A stretch of 64,000 nucleotides of DNA. Origin: Tigheibacillus halophilus. GTDB taxonomy: Bacteria; Bacillota; Bacilli; Bacillales; Amphibacillaceae. Below are positions 62,204-64,000 of the stretch, one piece after another (the first letter of the stretch is position 1; each line of letters opens with the position of its first letter). A model generated the notes under the pieces. It searched no databases. It was not told where the DNA came from and saw only the letters and a program-made list of their open reading frames with translations. The translations under genes and the position numbers were made by a program. The stretch covers positions 372,001 through 436,000 of the forward strand of contig NZ_JBHUIZ010000006.1 of assembly GCF_042683165.1 (NCBI RefSeq), given 5' to 3'.

Positions 62204-62980
62204 ATGGAAAAGTGGCTAAGCATGTGGTCAATTGGACCGGATGTAAACGAAGAAACATGGAAACGTATCAAGGCTGCCGGATTTGTGGGCATCGAAGTCT
62301 GGGGTGAGCATGATAATATTTTCGAGACGGTCTCCAAAGCGAACACAATCGGACTAAAAACTGGCTGTCATTTACCCTTTTCGGATTTGAATCTGGCGGA
62401 TGACAATGATGAAAAAGCAGATAAGGCGGTTGGGATGTTGACACAGCTGCTGGAAAAGTTGGGCACATTCGGCTGTGAACATGCAGTGCTGCATGGAGGG
62501 AAAGACTCCGGGAAAAGAGACTGGAATGTCGTGCTTGATAAAATGGCCGCACGTTTAAGCAAGCTGCAAAAGACCGCAGCCGCAGCGCAAGTGACATTGC
62601 TCCTGGAAAACCTGATACCGGAGGCGGATCAGAGGGTGGTCGCCTCCAACTTTGCTGATTGGCAATATTTATTAGGAAAAACAGGGTTGCATGCCTGTCT
62701 GGATGTCGGTCATCTTCGTATAGCGGGAGGAAATTTGAAGTCGGCTCTCGCACAGCTGGGAGAGCGCCTATATGCTGTTCATTACTCGGAAAATGATGGC
62801 GTCAGCGATCTTCATCTGATGGCTGAAAAGGATACATCATACCTGCGGGAATTGTTGGCGATGCTGCGAAAAATTCAATACAGCGGGACATTCACCTTTG
62901 AAGTCCATCCATCACATTATACATGGAAAGATATTTTAAATGTGGCAAGTGAGGTGCAGCAGCATGAAGAGGAAGATTGA
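62204..62980 (+). CDS. Sugar phosphate isomerase/epimerase-like TIM barrel (paralog 2)
   Basis: 258 residues, GGAGGAA before the ATG. Same family and same order of motifs as the protein at 51815: MEKWLSMWSIGPD, GFVGIEVWGEH, CHLPFSDLNLA, HAVLHGG, LLLENLIPE, ACLDVGHLRIAGG, AVHYSEND and TFEVHP. The metal-site Glu, His and Asp residues are kept. Its end overlaps the HAD phosphatase gene by 17 bases. The pair of paralogs, each tied to a transporter under the same kind of leader, points to a dedicated step in phosphorylated polyol or glycerophosphodiester use. Confidence 0.75.
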   Translation: MEKWLSMWSIGPDVNEETWKRIKAAGFVGIEVWGEHDNIFETVSKANTIGLKTGCHLPFSDLNLADDNDEKADKAVGMLTQLLEKLGTFGCEHAVLHGGKDSGKRDWNVVLDKMAARLSKLQKTAAAAQVTLLLENLIPEADQRVVASNFADWQYLLGKTGLHACLDVGHLRIAGGNLKSALAQLGERLYAVHYSENDGVSDLHLMAEKDTSYLRELLAMLRKIQYSGTFTFEVHPSHYTWKDILNVASEVQQHEEED

Positions 62981-63773
62981 AGGAATCATATTTGATCTGG
63001 ATGGCACCTTGTATTTGGGTGATCATGCCATTCCAGGAGCAGAAGCGACACTGAAGTGGGTGCGCGAGCGTCATTTGCAAGTAAGGTTTGTAACCAATAA
63101 CCCACGGTTCAGCAGGGCTTTTTATCTGGAAAAGCTGAATCGCCTGAACCTGCCGGCTGAACAACATGAAGTGGTGACTTCTGCACAGCTGACAGCGAAA
63201 TATTTAAAAGAGCATCAGGATTTTGGCAGTGTGTTTGTAATTGGAGAATCACAGCTGTTAAGGGAGCTTGCAGACGCGAACGTCGACGTGGTGCAGCATG
63301 ATCATGCCGATACAGTCCTTGTCAGTTTTGATACGACACTGACCTATGAAAAAATGATGAACGCTTATCGCGCGCTCCAGAATGGTGCTCATTTTATCGC
63401 TACCAATCCGGATGCTGTTTGTCCGACTCCGGACGGGGGACTGATGGATGCAGGGGCCATTATTGCGGCATTGGAAACTGCAACCGGAAGAAAGCTTGAA
63501 AAAGTGTTTGGCAAGCCATCCCAATTGCTTGCTGAATTGATGGTGGAACAGATGGGCGTCGCTCCGGAATCTTGTGTAGTAGTCGGCGATCGTCTCAATA
63601 CGGATATCCAGCTTGGCAAAAGGGCGAATTTGCAAACAGTATGGATCAGAGCGCATGAAGAAGAAATACCGACAGAATCACATAATAAGCCGGACTATAT
63701 GATTGAATCGATCAAAGCACTGCCGGAAGTGTTGTGTGATGCAGTCGGCACTGTGCGAACAGAAATGAAATAA
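62964..63773 (+). CDS. HAD-IIA family phosphatase (NagD/AraL/PGP type)
   Basis: 269 residues from ATG 62964, eight bases after GAGGTG. HAD motif I DLDGTLYLGD, motif II VTNN, the C2-type cap (~85-195) and motif III/IV GKPSQLL plus VVGDRLNTDIQLGK. Members dephosphorylate glycerol-3-phosphate, phosphoglycolate and small sugar phosphates. As the last gene of the UgpAEB operon it may free glycerol from imported glycerol phosphate, or act as a detoxifying phosphatase. Confidence 0.88.
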   Translation: MKRKIEGIIFDLDGTLYLGDHAIPGAEATLKWVRERHLQVRFVTNNPRFSRAFYLEKLNRLNLPAEQHEVVTSAQLTAKYLKEHQDFGSVFVIGESQLLRELADANVDVVQHDHADTVLVSFDTTLTYEKMMNAYRALQNGAHFIATNPDAVCPTPDGGLMDAGAIIAALETATGRKLEKVFGKPSQLLAELMVEQMGVAPESCVVVGDRLNTDIQLGKRANLQTVWIRAHEEEIPTESHNKPDYMIESIKALPEVLCDAVGTVRTEMK

Positions 63774-63895
63774 AGCTGGTTCTGCAAATCTGCTCCCTCG
63801 CAATATTTGGCTGCAAATATAGAATCAGAGAATAACAGACGTAACAGCGAGGGAAAACGTCAGTAAGGATAATGCGCATTTCCCCCATGTATCGG
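63774..63895. other. Gap between convergent genes
   Basis: CCCTCGC (63795-63801) and GCGAGGG (63847-63853) could pair over a 45-base loop, but neither strand has a T run after it, so no terminator is claimed. Confidence 0.35.
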
Positions 63896-64000
63896 TTATG
63901 ATTCCATTTTCGATGCAGCGCGCCAAACTTCAAAAGAACTGCTGGATATGCCCTGGGCGCCATTTTCCAGAATGTATTGCAGTTCCTCATGAGAATTGAT
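63896..64000 (-). CDS. glpP: C-terminus of a GlpP-type glycerol-3-phosphate-responsive antiterminator (partial)
   Basis: The minus-strand frame is open from the window edge to a TAA at 63896-63898, giving the last 34 residues. They contain HEELQYILENGAQGISSSS then FEVW. This follows the C-terminal pattern of Bacillus subtilis GlpP as I recall it: (T/S)xEExxxxLxxGAxxxTTS, four residues, LW(K/R). GlpP binds glycerol-3-phosphate and leader RNA to prevent termination. Four terminator leaders with a common box upstream in the window make this call much more likely than the short stretch alone would. Confidence 0.7.
   Translation of the reverse strand: MNSHEELQYILENGAQGISSSSFEVWRAASKMES

Noticed and set aside
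63820..63870. CAGAGAATAACAGACG near the right edge as a fifth leader box
   Set aside because: It resembles the first half of the box, but no terminator with a T run follows on the plus strand and there is no gene start next to it.

Overview
The window is from a low-GC Gram-positive bacterium, almost certainly a member of the Bacillaceae. The evidence is strong AGGAGG-type ribosome binding sites, frequent TTG/GTG starts, lipoprotein lipoboxes, CcpA-type cre sites, wall teichoic acid genes (TagO, TagA, LCP), CsaB, and the small DUF1659/DUF2922/YvrJ trio. I do not name a genus. No rRNA, tRNA, CRISPR array or intact insertion sequence was seen.

Layout. (1) 1-13 kb, pectin/hexuronate use: the C-terminus of a secreted GH28 polygalacturonase, an SDR (probable fructuronate reductase), gluconokinase, an isolated LarE, an unknown permease, a Gfo/Idh oxidoreductase, a ROK and a LacI repressor, tagaturonate epimerase UxaE and uronate isomerase UxaC. 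Galacturonate would run UxaC, then UxaE, then the SDR to mannonate. (2) 13.3-16 kb: a secreted sialidase. (3) 16.7-21.7 kb: a MacAB-like export system with its own two-component system. (4) 22.6-36.7 kb, sialic acid: nanE, a PTS transporter and an RpiR regulator; an AraC regulator with an ABC importer, a YjhC/NanOx-type oxidoreductase and NanQ; then nanK, two FadR-type regulators, nanA and a Na+/solute symporter. This set implies uptake of both sialic acid and 2,7-anhydro-sialic acid. (5) 36.9-41.4 kb: ribokinase, nucleoside hydrolase, DcuC-like transporter and a LacI regulator behind a perfect palindromic operator. (6) 41.5-49.3 kb, cell envelope: GH26-like protein, CsaB pyruvyltransferase, DUF5693 protein, GT2 and TagO, with a 21-bp-period intergenic repeat array. 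(7) 49.5-50.2 kb: ung. (8) 50.3-64 kb: phosphorylated-polyol transport interleaved with LCP, TagA and the small trio.

The most interesting signal is in region 8. Four separate leaders (before the MFS transporter, the PhoU/Na-Pi pair, the UgpAEB-like importer, and inside that last operon) each carry a short conserved box, GAGAAT-N1-2-GAGA-N1-2-CC, running directly into an intrinsic terminator. The last 34 codons of a GlpP-type antiterminator lie on the minus strand at the right edge. I infer a GlpP-controlled regulon that joins glycerol-phosphate or glycerophosphodiester uptake, two paralogous TIM-barrel enzymes, a HAD phosphatase and a phosphate transporter. Three of the four units also have CcpA-type sites at their promoters.
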